A DNA stretch of 64,000 bases from Paenarthrobacter nicotinovorans (GTDB lineage: Bacteria; Actinomycetota; Actinomycetes; Actinomycetales; Micrococcaceae). This document shows, in pieces, positions 32,880-41,562 of this stretch. The stretch's first letter is position 1; every line of letters begins with the position of its first letter. Made by a program: the position numbers and the translations under genes. The DNA is taken from contig NZ_CP089293.1 of NCBI RefSeq assembly GCF_021919345.1, positions 2,046,001 through 2,110,000 of the forward strand. The letters are read 5' to 3'. The notes beneath the pieces are model-generated. The model saw only the letters and a list, made by a program, of their open reading frames with translations, was not told where the DNA came from and ran no database searches.

Positions 32880-34085
32880 GTGGATATCACCTTCATGGTC
32901 GCGCTGGTAATAGCGTTGGCCCTATTCTTTGACTTCACCAACGGGTTTCACGACACAGCCAATGCGATGGCCACGCCTATCGCTACGGGGGCGATCAAGC
33001 CCAAGACGGCCGTTGCCTTGGCCGCGGTACTCAACCTTGTGGGCGCATTCCTGTCCACTGAAGTGGCCAAGACCATTTCCGGTGGCCTGATCCGCGAAGG
33101 CTCCGACGGCATCCACATCACTCCTGACATTATCTTTGCCGGGCTGATGGGTGCCGTCCTCTGGAACATGATCACCTGGCTCAAGGGCCTGCCGTCGAGT
33201 TCCTCGCATGCGCTTTTCGGCGGTCTGATCGGCGCCGCGGTTGTGGGCATCGGATTCCACTCCATCAACTTCGAAACCGTTCTGCAGAAGGTCATCCTTC
33301 CTGCGCTCTTCGCGCCGCTGATCGCTGGCGTGGTGGCGTACATTTGTACCCGCCTGGCCTACGCGCTCACCTCGCGGCATGATCCCGAAACCGGCGACAA
33401 GCTCACGCAAAAGCGAGGCGGCTTCCGCACGGGCCAGATCTTCACGTCCAGCCTGGTGGCCCTTGCGCACGGTACCAACGACGCGCAGAAAACCATGGGC
33501 ATCATCACGCTGGTCCTGATCGCCGGGGGCACCCAGACACCTGGCAGCGGACCGCAGTTCTGGGTCATCGCCGCCTGTGCTTTTGCCATTGCGATCGGAA
33601 CCTACGCCGGTGGCTGGCGCATCATCCGCACCATGGGGTCCGGTTTGACCGAGGTCAAGCCCGCCCAGGGTTTCTCAGCTGAAACCAGCACAGCCTCCGC
33701 AATCCTTGCTTCCTCGCACCTGGGTTTCGCCCTGTCCACCACGCAGGTTGCTTCCGGCTCCGTCATCGGTTCCGGCCTGGGCCGCAAAGGCACCTCCGTC
33801 CGCTGGGGCACCGCAGGCAAGATCGCCTTGGGATGGCTGTTTACCCTCCCGGCATCGGCGATCGTTGGTGCCCTGACCGCCCTGCTTGTTGGGGTCGGCG
33901 TCGTGGGTGTCGTGATCGCCGCAGTAGCCGGAACGGCAGCCATCGTCTTCATGTTCGTTGTATCCCGGAAATCGCACGTTGGGCACCACAACGCCGTCGA
34001 GGTTGAAGAGGCCGGCCACGCCGTCCGGTTCCGCAAGAAGAAGAAGTCCCGAAAGAACACCCCGAGCAAGGACGTGCAGCGATGA
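32880..34085 (+). CDS. Low-affinity inorganic phosphate transporter, PitA family
   Basis: The 401-residue membrane protein has the duplicated PitA/PHO-4 motif: FFDFTNGFHDTANAMATPI near the N terminus and VALAHGTNDAQKTMGIITL (residues about 194-212). A Lys-rich tail (FRKKKKSRKN) follows about ten membrane segments. It imports phosphate, often as a metal complex, with protons. The next gene, encoding a 73-residue membrane protein, overlaps it by four bases; no PhoU/DUF47 partner is present here. Confidence 0.92.
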   Translation: MDITFMVALVIALALFFDFTNGFHDTANAMATPIATGAIKPKTAVALAAVLNLVGAFLSTEVAKTISGGLIREGSDGIHITPDIIFAGLMGAVLWNMITWLKGLPSSSSHALFGGLIGAAVVGIGFHSINFETVLQKVILPALFAPLIAGVVAYICTRLAYALTSRHDPETGDKLTQKRGGFRTGQIFTSSLVALAHGTNDAQKTMGIITLVLIAGGTQTPGSGPQFWVIAACAFAIAIGTYAGGWRIIRTMGSGLTEVKPAQGFSAETSTASAILASSHLGFALSTTQVASGSVIGSGLGRKGTSVRWGTAGKIALGWLFTLPASAIVGALTALLVGVGVVGVVIAAVAGTAAIVFMFVVSRKSHVGHHNAVEVEEAGHAVRFRKKKKSRKNTPSKDVQR

Positions 34086-34303
34086 AATGGTTGGAACTGC
34101 TGCAGGTAGCCGGCGTTACCCTCCTTGCCGCCGTGACGCTCGTGGTCCTGTACTCCCTGGGCGTGCGGCTTACTGCCATTGCCGGCGACGCCCAGCAGAA
34201 GTCCCCGGTCCTGATGCGGTCCCTGGCCTACATTTGCTTTGGCTTCTGCGGGGTGGCCGTCCTGTTCGGCATCTACCTGATTGTTCCGTACTTCGGAAAG
34301 TAG
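34082..34303 (+). CDS. Small two-helix membrane protein coupled to pit
   Basis: The 73-residue product has two hydrophobic segments: LLQVAGVTLLAAVTLVVLYSL and SLAYICFGFCGVAVLFGIYL in segments of about 20. It has no known domain. The ATG overlaps the pit stop (ATGA), which argues for co-expression and a possible accessory role in the transporter. Confidence 0.78.
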   Translation: MKWLELLQVAGVTLLAAVTLVVLYSLGVRLTAIAGDAQQKSPVLMRSLAYICFGFCGVAVLFGIYLIVPYFGK

Positions 34304-34412
34304 CAACTGCGGGTAGCAACTACTCTGGCAGCTTCGTCCATTCGGGAGAATAATCGGCAGTGTAGCCATGAATATGACTGCGTGGTCGTGATCCGGCAGA
34401 TATGGGGCTGTC

Positions 34413-35384
34413 ATGAAGTGCCAATCCCGAAGCCGCCCGACAGGACTTGCCCTGGTCCCGGTCCTGCTGCTGGTCCTTTCAGCCTGCTTGCCGCCGTCCT
34501 CTGAAGGCCTTTCCCCGCAGCCGGGGTCCGGGGCGCAAACGGCCGCAACCTCCGGACAGGCCAGTCCAACGGCCGGCGATCCGACGGCGGCACAACCTGC
34601 CGGCCCTGCCGGTCCCGCAGCGCCGCAGGCAGACGCGCCAGTCGTGCGATGGATTCCCATAGGGCCAGTCGGGCCCAACGATCCCACCTCCGGTCAGCGA
34701 TACCTCCTTCTGCAGCAATTCCAGTGCGACGCCCTGGACCGCAGCATCGAAGGGGCGGAGGACGCGGCCGTTTGGGTGGCCGGTGCCGCTGTCTGCCGCG
34801 CCGTGCTAAGCGGCAGCCGGGGGGACTGGGAAAAGGCGTCCAACGCGGTTTCGGCCGTGCCGCGGATTCCGCAGAGTCAGTGCCTGGAGTTCAGGGTTGC
34901 AGCCATGTCGGCCTCTTTGGTGGCCCAACGTCGCAGCAACCCTGATGCTGCCTTGAAGGTCGAACCCGGGCTGGGCGAGGCATGTCCGCGCCAGTTGCTG
35001 GGCTTGACAGTAGTGGACGAACAGCTCAGGCCGGTTCCGGGGACGCCCCGGGCCTCCGGCCCAAGTTCCGGCGGCACCATTGTCCGCCTCGACGGCTACT
35101 ACGTCCGCGTTGGCGAGGTCATGTTCGACGGCGTTCCGGCAGACGTCGAATTCGTGGGGGACAGGGAAGACTACGGGACGCTCTACCTGCGGATGCCGCC
35201 CGCCCAAGGGCGGAAGTCAGTCCGGATATCGGTCACGGACACCGTGGACATCGCCGGTTCAGTGACGTTCTTCTACGACGACGCCGGAGTTACCCCGAGC
35301 CCTAAGGCAACCGGAGGAGGTCCATCTACCGCCACCGGGACCCCCACGGTGTCCGTTGAAGCAACCCCCACGGCCTCACCGTGA
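34413..35384 (+). CDS. Secreted lipoprotein with possible IPT/TIG-like domain
   Basis: The 323-residue protein has a lipoprotein signal (VPVLLLVLSACLPPSS, lipobox LSAC with Cys about residue 29), a Pro/Ala-rich stretch, an alpha-helical middle with three or four Cys, and a beta-rich C-terminal part (GTIVRLDGYYVRVGEVMFDG, then VRISVTDTVDIAGSVTFFY) that resembles an IPT/TIG immunoglobulin-like fold. The end is Thr/Pro-rich. It overlaps the next membrane protein gene (GTGA) and so is coupled to it. Function unknown. Confidence 0.72.
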   Translation: MKCQSRSRPTGLALVPVLLLVLSACLPPSSEGLSPQPGSGAQTAATSGQASPTAGDPTAAQPAGPAGPAAPQADAPVVRWIPIGPVGPNDPTSGQRYLLLQQFQCDALDRSIEGAEDAAVWVAGAAVCRAVLSGSRGDWEKASNAVSAVPRIPQSQCLEFRVAAMSASLVAQRRSNPDAALKVEPGLGEACPRQLLGLTVVDEQLRPVPGTPRASGPSSGGTIVRLDGYYVRVGEVMFDGVPADVEFVGDREDYGTLYLRMPPAQGRKSVRISVTDTVDIAGSVTFFYDDAGVTPSPKATGGGPSTATGTPTVSVEATPTASP

Positions 35385-36265
35385 GCGAAGAAACGGCGGC
35401 TCCGGACCGAAGCAACACCCGATGGCAACGGACCCTCGAGGTGCTCTCGCTCGTCGGTCCGCCGTTGACGGTTGTCACGGCGTTGCTGGTCTATTTCGGA
35501 TGGGCACGCACCGATGCCCAGGCGAAAGCGATGGGCTTGGACGTCAGCCTGTTCGGCTACACGGTCCAGGACTTCATGCTGCGGAGTATCCAGTCGTTGT
35601 TCCAGCCCCTGGCGTGGCTGGTGGTCATCGCTTTGTTGTGGTTGATGCTGGACCGGGCAGTGGCGCGCGTCCTCGAATTTCCCGGGCAGCGGAGGCGGGT
35701 GCAGCTGACCGCCACGGTAATTCTTTTCCTAGCTTTCGCCTATGCCGCCGTGATGTGGCTTGCGGTGACGGCGCGCCCTGAACAGACGGTCCTCTATGCG
35801 CCGTTCCTCATCGCTGCGGGGCTCGTTGTCGGCGCCTGGGGCCTGCGGGTCCGACGCCGGGCTGCCGGGCTTTCAGCGCAGGCCCCGCGCGCCGGCAAGG
35901 GCGCCCTCGAAGGGTGGCTGGTATTTGTCCTGGTGACGCTCCTGCTGTTCTGGGGAACCTCCGACTACGCCCAGGCGCTGGGGCGGGGCGCCGCGGTCGA
36001 CTACCAGGAGCGCTCCCACCTGCTGCCCACCGCCGTCGTTTACAGCAAGGAACGGTTGGCCGTTACTGTGCCTAACGTCAAGGAGGAGTCGGCCGGCTCG
36101 GAGGCGGCACCCCTGTACCGTTACACCGGCCTGCGCTTGCTGGTGGTCAGCGGCGGACGGATCTTCCTGCTGAACGACGGATGGTCGCTGGACCGCGGCA
36201 GGGTGGTGGTCCTGCCGGATAATGGGAGTGTCCGCGTGGAGTATGGGAACCCTGCTTCGGACTGA
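35381..36265 (+). CDS. Integral membrane protein of unknown function
   Basis: The 294-residue product has about four or five membrane segments (for example LVGPPLTVVTALLVYFGW, LAWLVVIALLWLMLDRA, ATVILFLAFAYAAVMWLAV, WLVFVLVTLLLFWGT) and a C-terminal soluble domain of about 90 residues starting near DYQERSHLLPTAVVYSKERL. No catalytic motif is visible. Its GTG overlaps the lipoprotein stop, so the two may form a cell-envelope unit. Confidence 0.72.
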   Translation: MSEETAAPDRSNTRWQRTLEVLSLVGPPLTVVTALLVYFGWARTDAQAKAMGLDVSLFGYTVQDFMLRSIQSLFQPLAWLVVIALLWLMLDRAVARVLEFPGQRRRVQLTATVILFLAFAYAAVMWLAVTARPEQTVLYAPFLIAAGLVVGAWGLRVRRRAAGLSAQAPRAGKGALEGWLVFVLVTLLLFWGTSDYAQALGRGAAVDYQERSHLLPTAVVYSKERLAVTVPNVKEESAGSEAAPLYRYTGLRLLVVSGGRIFLLNDGWSLDRGRVVVLPDNGSVRVEYGNPASD

Positions 36266-36266
36266 C

Positions 36267-36272
36267 TAGTCT
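36267..36272 (+). promoter_or_regulatory. -10 box for leaderless RibD-like gene
   Basis: TAGTCT ends six bases before ATG 36279; no Shine-Dalgarno sequence is present. Confidence 0.6.
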
Positions 36273-36278
36273 GGGGCC

Positions 36279-36830
36279 ATGTCGACGTTCCAGTACTACG
36301 TAGCTTCCACCATCGACGGCTTCATCGCTTCGCCTGACGACGACCTCGGCTGGCTCCTGCAGTTCGACAGCGTCGACGAAGTCAACGAGGGCATTGGCTC
36401 GTTCATGGCCGGCGTTGGTTGCATCGCCATGGGCGGAGACACCTACAGGTGGCTCATTGAGCACGAACCCGGCACCTGGCCGTATCCGGACATCCCGTGC
36501 TGGGTCTTCACCCACCACGAGTACTCCGCACCCGCGGGATCGGATATCACCTTCGTCCGCGGCGAGGTCAGGGAATTCGCTCCCGACCTGGTCAAGGCCG
36601 CCGACGGCAAGAACGTCTGGTTGGTCGGTGGAGGTGACTTGGTGGCCCAATTTGCCAACGCCGGACTGCTCGACGAAATGATTGTCACCATCGTGCCTGT
36701 GATACTGGGCGCCGGAAAGCCGCTGTTGCCGTTGAAGGGCCCGACGGCGCCACTCGAGTTGGTCTCGTCGAGGACGCTTGGTGGGGCTGCGGTGGAATTG
36801 CGCTACCGGCTGCAGCAATCCGCACGGTAA
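36279..36830 (+). CDS. Dihydrofolate-reductase-like RibD C-terminal domain protein
   Basis: The 183-residue protein has the RibD_C/DHFR fold pattern: YYVASTIDGFIASPDDDLGWL at the N terminus, the dinucleotide segment KNVWLVGGGDLVAQFANAGLLDE and the late IVPVILGAGKPLLP. It likely reduces an unknown substrate with NADPH. The family is large and poorly characterised. It converges on the hotdog thioesterase gene. Confidence 0.86.
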   Translation: MSTFQYYVASTIDGFIASPDDDLGWLLQFDSVDEVNEGIGSFMAGVGCIAMGGDTYRWLIEHEPGTWPYPDIPCWVFTHHEYSAPAGSDITFVRGEVREFAPDLVKAADGKNVWLVGGGDLVAQFANAGLLDEMIVTIVPVILGAGKPLLPLKGPTAPLELVSSRTLGGAAVELRYRLQQSAR

Positions 36831-36855
36831 TGGCGGGTTTCCGGCCCGAGCGGAA

Positions 36856-37320
36856 TCAGTGGCGGTTGTCCCGGATCATGTTGGTGATGCGGGCTGTTGA
36901 GAGCCTCCGGCCTTTCTCGTCAGTGATGACGATTTCATGCGTGGCCAAAGTGCCGCCGAGGTGGATCGCGGTGCACGTGCCGGTGACGGTACCCGTTGCC
37001 ACTGAACGGTGATGGGTTGCGCCCACTTCAATGCCGACGGCGTGGCGTCCCCTTCCGGCGTGCAACGATGCCGCAAAGGAGCCAAGGGTCTCCGCCAGCA
37101 CAACGTGGGCTCCACCATGGAGAATGCCTGCTACCTGGGTGTTTCCCTCCACAGGCATGGTGGCCACCATCCGTTCCGCACTCATCTCCGTGAAACGGAT
37201 ACCCATTTTCACCACCAGGGTTCCCACGCCGTGCGCGGAAAGCCAATCGTGGAATTCTTCGGGCACCCCGGCCTCATTGAGTTGGTCGACAAAGCTGTTC
37301 GGCGTGAAATTGTCCATCAT
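36856..37320 (-). CDS. Hotdog-fold thioesterase (PaaI type)
   Basis: The protein of about 154 residues has the PaaI-like pattern GILHGGAHVVLAETLGSFAA with catalytic region HGG and acidic residue in AETLGS, and a C-terminal GTCTAIHLGGTLATHEIVITDEKGRR. It hydrolyses acyl-CoA thioesters. The ATG pair at 37317-37320 is only 19 bases from the divergent polA start. Frames extending to 37482 would run into polA. Confidence 0.88.
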   Translation of the reverse strand: MMDNFTPNSFVDQLNEAGVPEEFHDWLSAHGVGTLVVKMGIRFTEMSAERMVATMPVEGNTQVAGILHGGAHVVLAETLGSFAASLHAGRGRHAVGIEVGATHHRSVATGTVTGTCTAIHLGGTLATHEIVITDEKGRRLSTARITNMIRDNRH

Positions 37321-37326
37321 GCCAAC

Positions 37327-37332
37327 TAGGCT
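37327..37332 (+). promoter_or_regulatory. -10 box for leaderless polA
   Basis: TAGGCT lies seven bases before GTG 37340, with no Shine-Dalgarno sequence. The CTAG core also overlaps the minus-strand promoter region of the thioesterase. Confidence 0.6.
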
Positions 37333-37339
37333 GGCACCT

Positions 37340-40123
37340 GTGAGTGAAACAACCAAACCGGACCAGGTTCCAACGGCCCAAGCTGCTGCCATTGCAACAG
37401 CACCCGCCCCTTCTGCCACTGCTTCCAGCGTCTCCGCGGGGGAGGGCCGGCCAAGGTTGCTGGTCCTGGATGGCCACTCCATGGCGTTTAGGGCTTTCTA
37501 CGCCCTTCCTGCCGAGAATTTCTCCACGGCCCGGGGTCAGTACACCAACGCGGTGCACGGTTTTACGTCCATGCTGATCAACTTGATCAAGGACCAGAAG
37601 CCCACGCATGTGGCTGTCGCTTTCGACGTTTCCGACGACACGACGTTCCGCAAGGCGGAGTACAGCGAGTACAAGGGCGGCCGAAACGCCACTCCGGCTG
37701 AGTTCGCCGGCCAGATAGGCCTCATTGCGCGGGTGATGGAGGCATGGGGCATCAAAACCATCGCCATGCCCGGATACGAGGCTGACGATGTCCTTGCGAC
37801 GCTGGCCTCGCAGGCTGATGCTGCCGGTTTCGAGGTGCTGCTGGTTTCCGGTGACCGGGACGCCTTCCAGCTCATCAACGACAACGTTTTTGTGCTTTAT
37901 CCGAAGCAGGGTGTCAGCAACATTCCCAAGATGGACGCGGCCGCCATCGAGGAGAAGTACTTCGTTAAGCCCGGTTTGTACTCCGACCTCGCCGCGCTTG
38001 TCGGCGAATCCGCCGACAACCTGCCCGGCGTTCCAGGCGTTGGCCCCAAGACTGCGGCCAAGTGGATCAACCTCTATGGCGGCCTGGAAGGCATCCTGGA
38101 GAACCTTGATTCCATTGGAGGCAAGGTGGGCGGCGCGCTCAAGGAGAACCTGGAAAACGTCAAGCGCAACCGCAGGCTGAACCAGTTGCTCACGGACCTG
38201 GAACTGCCCATCACTTTGGAGGATCTCCACGAACCGCGTCCTGACCGGCAGGCCATCGAAGAGCTTTTTGAAGAGCTCGAATTCCGGACCCTCCGCACGC
38301 GCCTTTTCGACCTCTATGGTGACGACACAGCGGGGGCTGCTCCGGACACCATCGATGCCCCCGAGTTCGACTCACTCACGGATGCTTCCGGGCTGGAAGC
38401 CTTTTTCACCGCCGGATCCGGCATGCGTTCGGCCCTGGCCGTGCAGATGGTCCCCGGCCGGGTGGGTGAGGACGCCAGTGCCTTGGCCGTCGTCCGCGCC
38501 AACGGTGCAGCCTTCATTGAACTGACGGGCCTGGACGCCGAGGCCGAGGGAGTGTTGGCCCGCTGGCTGCGCGACCCCGAAGAAGCCAAAGTGCTGCACG
38601 AGTTCAAGTCGGCCCTCAAGGCCCTGCATAACCGCGGCCTTGGCCTGGAAGGGGTCGTGGATGACACGTCCATCTCCGGGTACCTCATCCAGCCCGACCG
38701 CCGCAGCTACGACCTCGCCGAACTCGCACAGGTCCATCTCAAAATCTCCCTGGCCACGGCCGCTTCCCAGTCCGGACAGCTGGAACTCGACCTCTCCGGT
38801 GATACGGACCAGGCTGCCGCTGCCGCGCTCGTCCAGCATGCCGCCGTCGTGCACGCGCTCAGCAAGCACTTCGAAAAGGAGCTTGCAGACCGCAAAGCCG
38901 ACGCCCTGCTGACCACGCTGGAACTTCCAGTGGCGCGCGTCCTGGCCCAAATGGAACTGACGGGCATCTTCGTCTCCACGGACCGTATGGATGAACAGCT
39001 GGCGGACCTCACCAAGGTGATCCAGACCGCCCAGGAACAGGCGTTTGCGGCTATCGGGCATGAGGTGAACCTCGGTTCGCCCAAGCAGCTGCAGACAGTC
39101 CTGTTCGAGGAACTGGGCCTGCCCAAGACCAAGAAGATCAAGTCCGGCTACACCACGGACGCTGCCTCCCTCAAGGCTCTGCTTGAAAAGACCGGCCACG
39201 AGTTCCTGGTCCAGCTCATGGCGCACCGTGAGTCGTCCAAGCTGGCCCAGATGGTGGAGACGCTGAAGAAGTCCGTCGCTGACGATGGGCGAATCCACAC
39301 CACCTACGCGCAGAACATCGCCGCCACCGGCCGTATCTCGTCCAACAACCCGAATCTGCAGAACATCCCGGTCCGCAGCGAAGAGGGGCGCCGGGTCCGC
39401 GGTATTTTCGTAGTGAGCGAAGGTTACGAGTGCTTGTTGTCCGCTGACTATTCGCAGATCGAAATGCGGATCATGGCCCACCTTTCGGGCGATGAGGCAT
39501 TGATCCAGGCGTACCGGGACGGCGAAGACCTTCACCGCTTTGTGGGCTCGCGGATCTTCAACGTCGCGCCGGCAGAAGTCACCAGCGCCATGCGCTCCAA
39601 GGTCAAGGCAATGTCGTACGGGCTGGCCTACGGCCTCACCTCCTTCGGCCTGTCCAAGCAATTGGAGATTTCCGTCGATGAGGCCCGGACGCTCATGAAG
39701 GACTACTTTGACCGCTTCGGTGGTGTCCGGGACTACCTGAGGGGCGTCGTGGACCAGGCCAGGACCGACGGCTACACCGCCACCATCGAAGGCCGCCGCC
39801 GCTACCTGCCGGATCTGACCAGCACCAACCGCCAGGCCAGGGAAGCAGCAGAGCGGATCGCCTTGAACTCGCCGATCCAGGGCTCCGCTGCCGACCTCAT
39901 CAAGCGGGCCATGCTGGGGGTATCGGCCGAGCTCGCCAGCCAGGGCCTGAAGTCCCGCATGCTGCTGCAGGTCCACGACGAACTCGTCCTGGAAGTAGCG
40001 CCGGGGGAGCGAGGAGCCGTGGAGAAACTGGTCATCGAACAAATGGGCTCTGCCGCGGACCTGTCAGTTCCGCTCGATGTCCAGATCGGTGTCGGATCAA
40101 GCTGGTACGAGGCCGGACACTAG
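37340..40123 (+). CDS. polA: DNA polymerase I
   Basis: The protein of 927 residues has an N-terminal 5'-3' exonuclease (LLVLDGHSMAFRAFYALP, YEADDVLATLA, SGDRDAFQLI), a central 3'-5' exonuclease-like region and the polymerase domain with motif A SADYSQIEMRIMAHLS (residue about 700), motif B KVKAMSYGLAYGLTSFGL (about 755) and motif C QVHDELVLEV (about 877). The DxE of the proofreading domain is absent, as in other actinobacterial PolA, so proofreading is probably lost. It fills gaps left by the UvrABC system encoded downstream. The start is GTG 37340; a frame upstream of it overlaps the thioesterase and is rejected. Confidence 0.96.
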   Translation: MSETTKPDQVPTAQAAAIATAPAPSATASSVSAGEGRPRLLVLDGHSMAFRAFYALPAENFSTARGQYTNAVHGFTSMLINLIKDQKPTHVAVAFDVSDDTTFRKAEYSEYKGGRNATPAEFAGQIGLIARVMEAWGIKTIAMPGYEADDVLATLASQADAAGFEVLLVSGDRDAFQLINDNVFVLYPKQGVSNIPKMDAAAIEEKYFVKPGLYSDLAALVGESADNLPGVPGVGPKTAAKWINLYGGLEGILENLDSIGGKVGGALKENLENVKRNRRLNQLLTDLELPITLEDLHEPRPDRQAIEELFEELEFRTLRTRLFDLYGDDTAGAAPDTIDAPEFDSLTDASGLEAFFTAGSGMRSALAVQMVPGRVGEDASALAVVRANGAAFIELTGLDAEAEGVLARWLRDPEEAKVLHEFKSALKALHNRGLGLEGVVDDTSISGYLIQPDRRSYDLAELAQVHLKISLATAASQSGQLELDLSGDTDQAAAAALVQHAAVVHALSKHFEKELADRKADALLTTLELPVARVLAQMELTGIFVSTDRMDEQLADLTKVIQTAQEQAFAAIGHEVNLGSPKQLQTVLFEELGLPKTKKIKSGYTTDAASLKALLEKTGHEFLVQLMAHRESSKLAQMVETLKKSVADDGRIHTTYAQNIAATGRISSNNPNLQNIPVRSEEGRRVRGIFVVSEGYECLLSADYSQIEMRIMAHLSGDEALIQAYRDGEDLHRFVGSRIFNVAPAEVTSAMRSKVKAMSYGLAYGLTSFGLSKQLEISVDEARTLMKDYFDRFGGVRDYLRGVVDQARTDGYTATIEGRRRYLPDLTSTNRQAREAAERIALNSPIQGSAADLIKRAMLGVSAELASQGLKSRMLLQVHDELVLEVAPGERGAVEKLVIEQMGSAADLSVPLDVQIGVGSSWYEAGH

Positions 40124-40139
40124 CTTTCGAGTAACCGCT

Positions 40140-40174
40140 TGAGGGCGCGCCGCCGTGGTGGTGGCGCGCCCTCA
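40140..40174 (+). terminator. GC-rich hairpin after polA
   Basis: TGAGGGCGCGCC (40140-40151) pairs perfectly with GGCGCGCCCTCA (40163-40174) around an 11-base loop. No T-run follows, as is common for actinobacterial terminators. Confidence 0.75.
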
Positions 40175-40184
40175 GGCGTCTGGC

Positions 40185-40190
40185 TAGGCT
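40185..40190 (+). promoter_or_regulatory. -10 box for leaderless eis-like gene
   Basis: TAGGCT lies seven bases before GTG 40198; no Shine-Dalgarno sequence. Confidence 0.6.
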
Positions 40191-40197
40191 CAAAGGC

Positions 40198-41511
40198 GTG
40201 GCTGATCCCAATGAAAGAAACTCCGAAAAGTACTCTGTCCAACGATTCCCTGTTGTCGCCGACAAGACTGACGAAGGCTACAGCCGTTGCACCACCTGGG
40301 TGCAGGCCGTCTCGCACGGCTTCCACCAGGAGCGGCGGGACGACGAATACCTGGCCAAAACCCTGGCCGCCTACCGGACCGACAAGCGCGAGCTGACCGG
40401 TGTCTATGTCAACGCGGACGTTCCCGATCATTCGCTCGGCGCGGATGTCCCGGTGGCCACCTATGCCACCATGCGCAAATCTCTCAACATCGGCTACGGG
40501 CGCCAGCTGGAGTCCAACCTGATTACTGCCGTAACCGTCCGTGGAACCCACAGGCGCAACGGAATCCTCCGCGGCATGATCACTGCCGACCTGCAAGGCG
40601 CCAAGGACGACGGCCTCGCCATGGCGGCGCTCACGGCCTCCGAAGGTTCCATTTACGGACGATTCGGCTTTGGTGTGGCCACTTTTGAACGCAGCATCAA
40701 AGTCGACACCGGTCCGCGATTCCGGCTCAAGGGACAGCCTGAAGGCGTGGTCGAAGTCGCCGATCCTTCAGTCCTCCTGGACGTTGCGCCAGAGGTCTTT
40801 GAGCGGGTCCAGCGGCTTTCTCCGGGTTCGGTCGACAGGCAGGAGTACTACCGCTTGGTGGCATCCGGTTCAATCGGCCATGACGGCAAGCCCGATGCCT
40901 CCGTGCGTTGCGCCTTGCATTACGACCCCTCCGGAACATTGGATGGCTACGTTTCCTACCGCTTCAAGGGCTGGGACCACAAGCCGTACACCATGGAAAT
41001 CGTGGACCTCGTTGCCGCAACCAACGCCGGCTACCGCGACTTGTGGCGCTTCCTGGGCAGCATCGACCTCATCGACGAAGTCACGTGGGCCGAGGCCCCC
41101 GTGGATGATCCGCTGGCATGGGCGCTCGAGGACCAGAGGTGCATTGAGGCATCCGAAGTCCGTGACATGCTGTGGCTCAGGATCCTGGATACCCAGGCCG
41201 CTTTGGAGGCCCGGAAGTTCCCTGCAGCCGGCCGCCTGGTTATTGAGGTCACCGACTCCTTGGGCTTGGCGGGCGGCACCTGGCTTCTGGAATCCGACGG
41301 CGGTGCTGCCCCCGTCGTCAAGGATGCTTCGGGTGAGACGCCGGACCTCAGCATGGACGCCGCAGGCCTCGCCTCCATTTACCTGGGTGCGGTATCGCCG
41401 GTGACGCTGGCAGCCGCCGGCCGCATCCGCGAGAACACCCCGGGCGCCGCGTTCCTGGCCCAGCAGTTGTTCACAGTGGAACGTTCCGCTCACTGTCTGA
41501 CACACTTCTAG
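40198..41511 (+). CDS. Eis-like GNAT N-acetyltransferase
   Basis: The 437-residue protein matches the Eis family: two GNAT domains followed by a sterol-carrier-like C-terminal domain (for example RLVIEVTDSLGLAGGTWLLES and LASIYLGAVSPVTLAAAGRI). Acetyl-CoA binding is indicated by ITAVTVRGTHRRNGILRGMI in the N-terminal domain. Mycobacterial Eis acetylates amines such as aminoglycosides; the substrate here is unknown. It starts at GTG 40198 behind the polA terminator. Confidence 0.88.
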   Translation: MADPNERNSEKYSVQRFPVVADKTDEGYSRCTTWVQAVSHGFHQERRDDEYLAKTLAAYRTDKRELTGVYVNADVPDHSLGADVPVATYATMRKSLNIGYGRQLESNLITAVTVRGTHRRNGILRGMITADLQGAKDDGLAMAALTASEGSIYGRFGFGVATFERSIKVDTGPRFRLKGQPEGVVEVADPSVLLDVAPEVFERVQRLSPGSVDRQEYYRLVASGSIGHDGKPDASVRCALHYDPSGTLDGYVSYRFKGWDHKPYTMEIVDLVAATNAGYRDLWRFLGSIDLIDEVTWAEAPVDDPLAWALEDQRCIEASEVRDMLWLRILDTQAALEARKFPAAGRLVIEVTDSLGLAGGTWLLESDGGAAPVVKDASGETPDLSMDAAGLASIYLGAVSPVTLAAAGRIRENTPGAAFLAQQLFTVERSAHCLTHF

Positions 41512-41562
41512 GCAGTACCACTTCACTACAACCACATAGTTACAACGTCAGTAAGGACATCC

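Noticed and set aside
37031..37339. Extended polA frame
   Set aside because: It lies over the divergent thioesterase gene and has no PolA similarity before GTG 37340.
38372..40042. Long minus-strand frame under polA
   Set aside because: Pure antisense shadow of the polymerase gene; no start signal or family motif.
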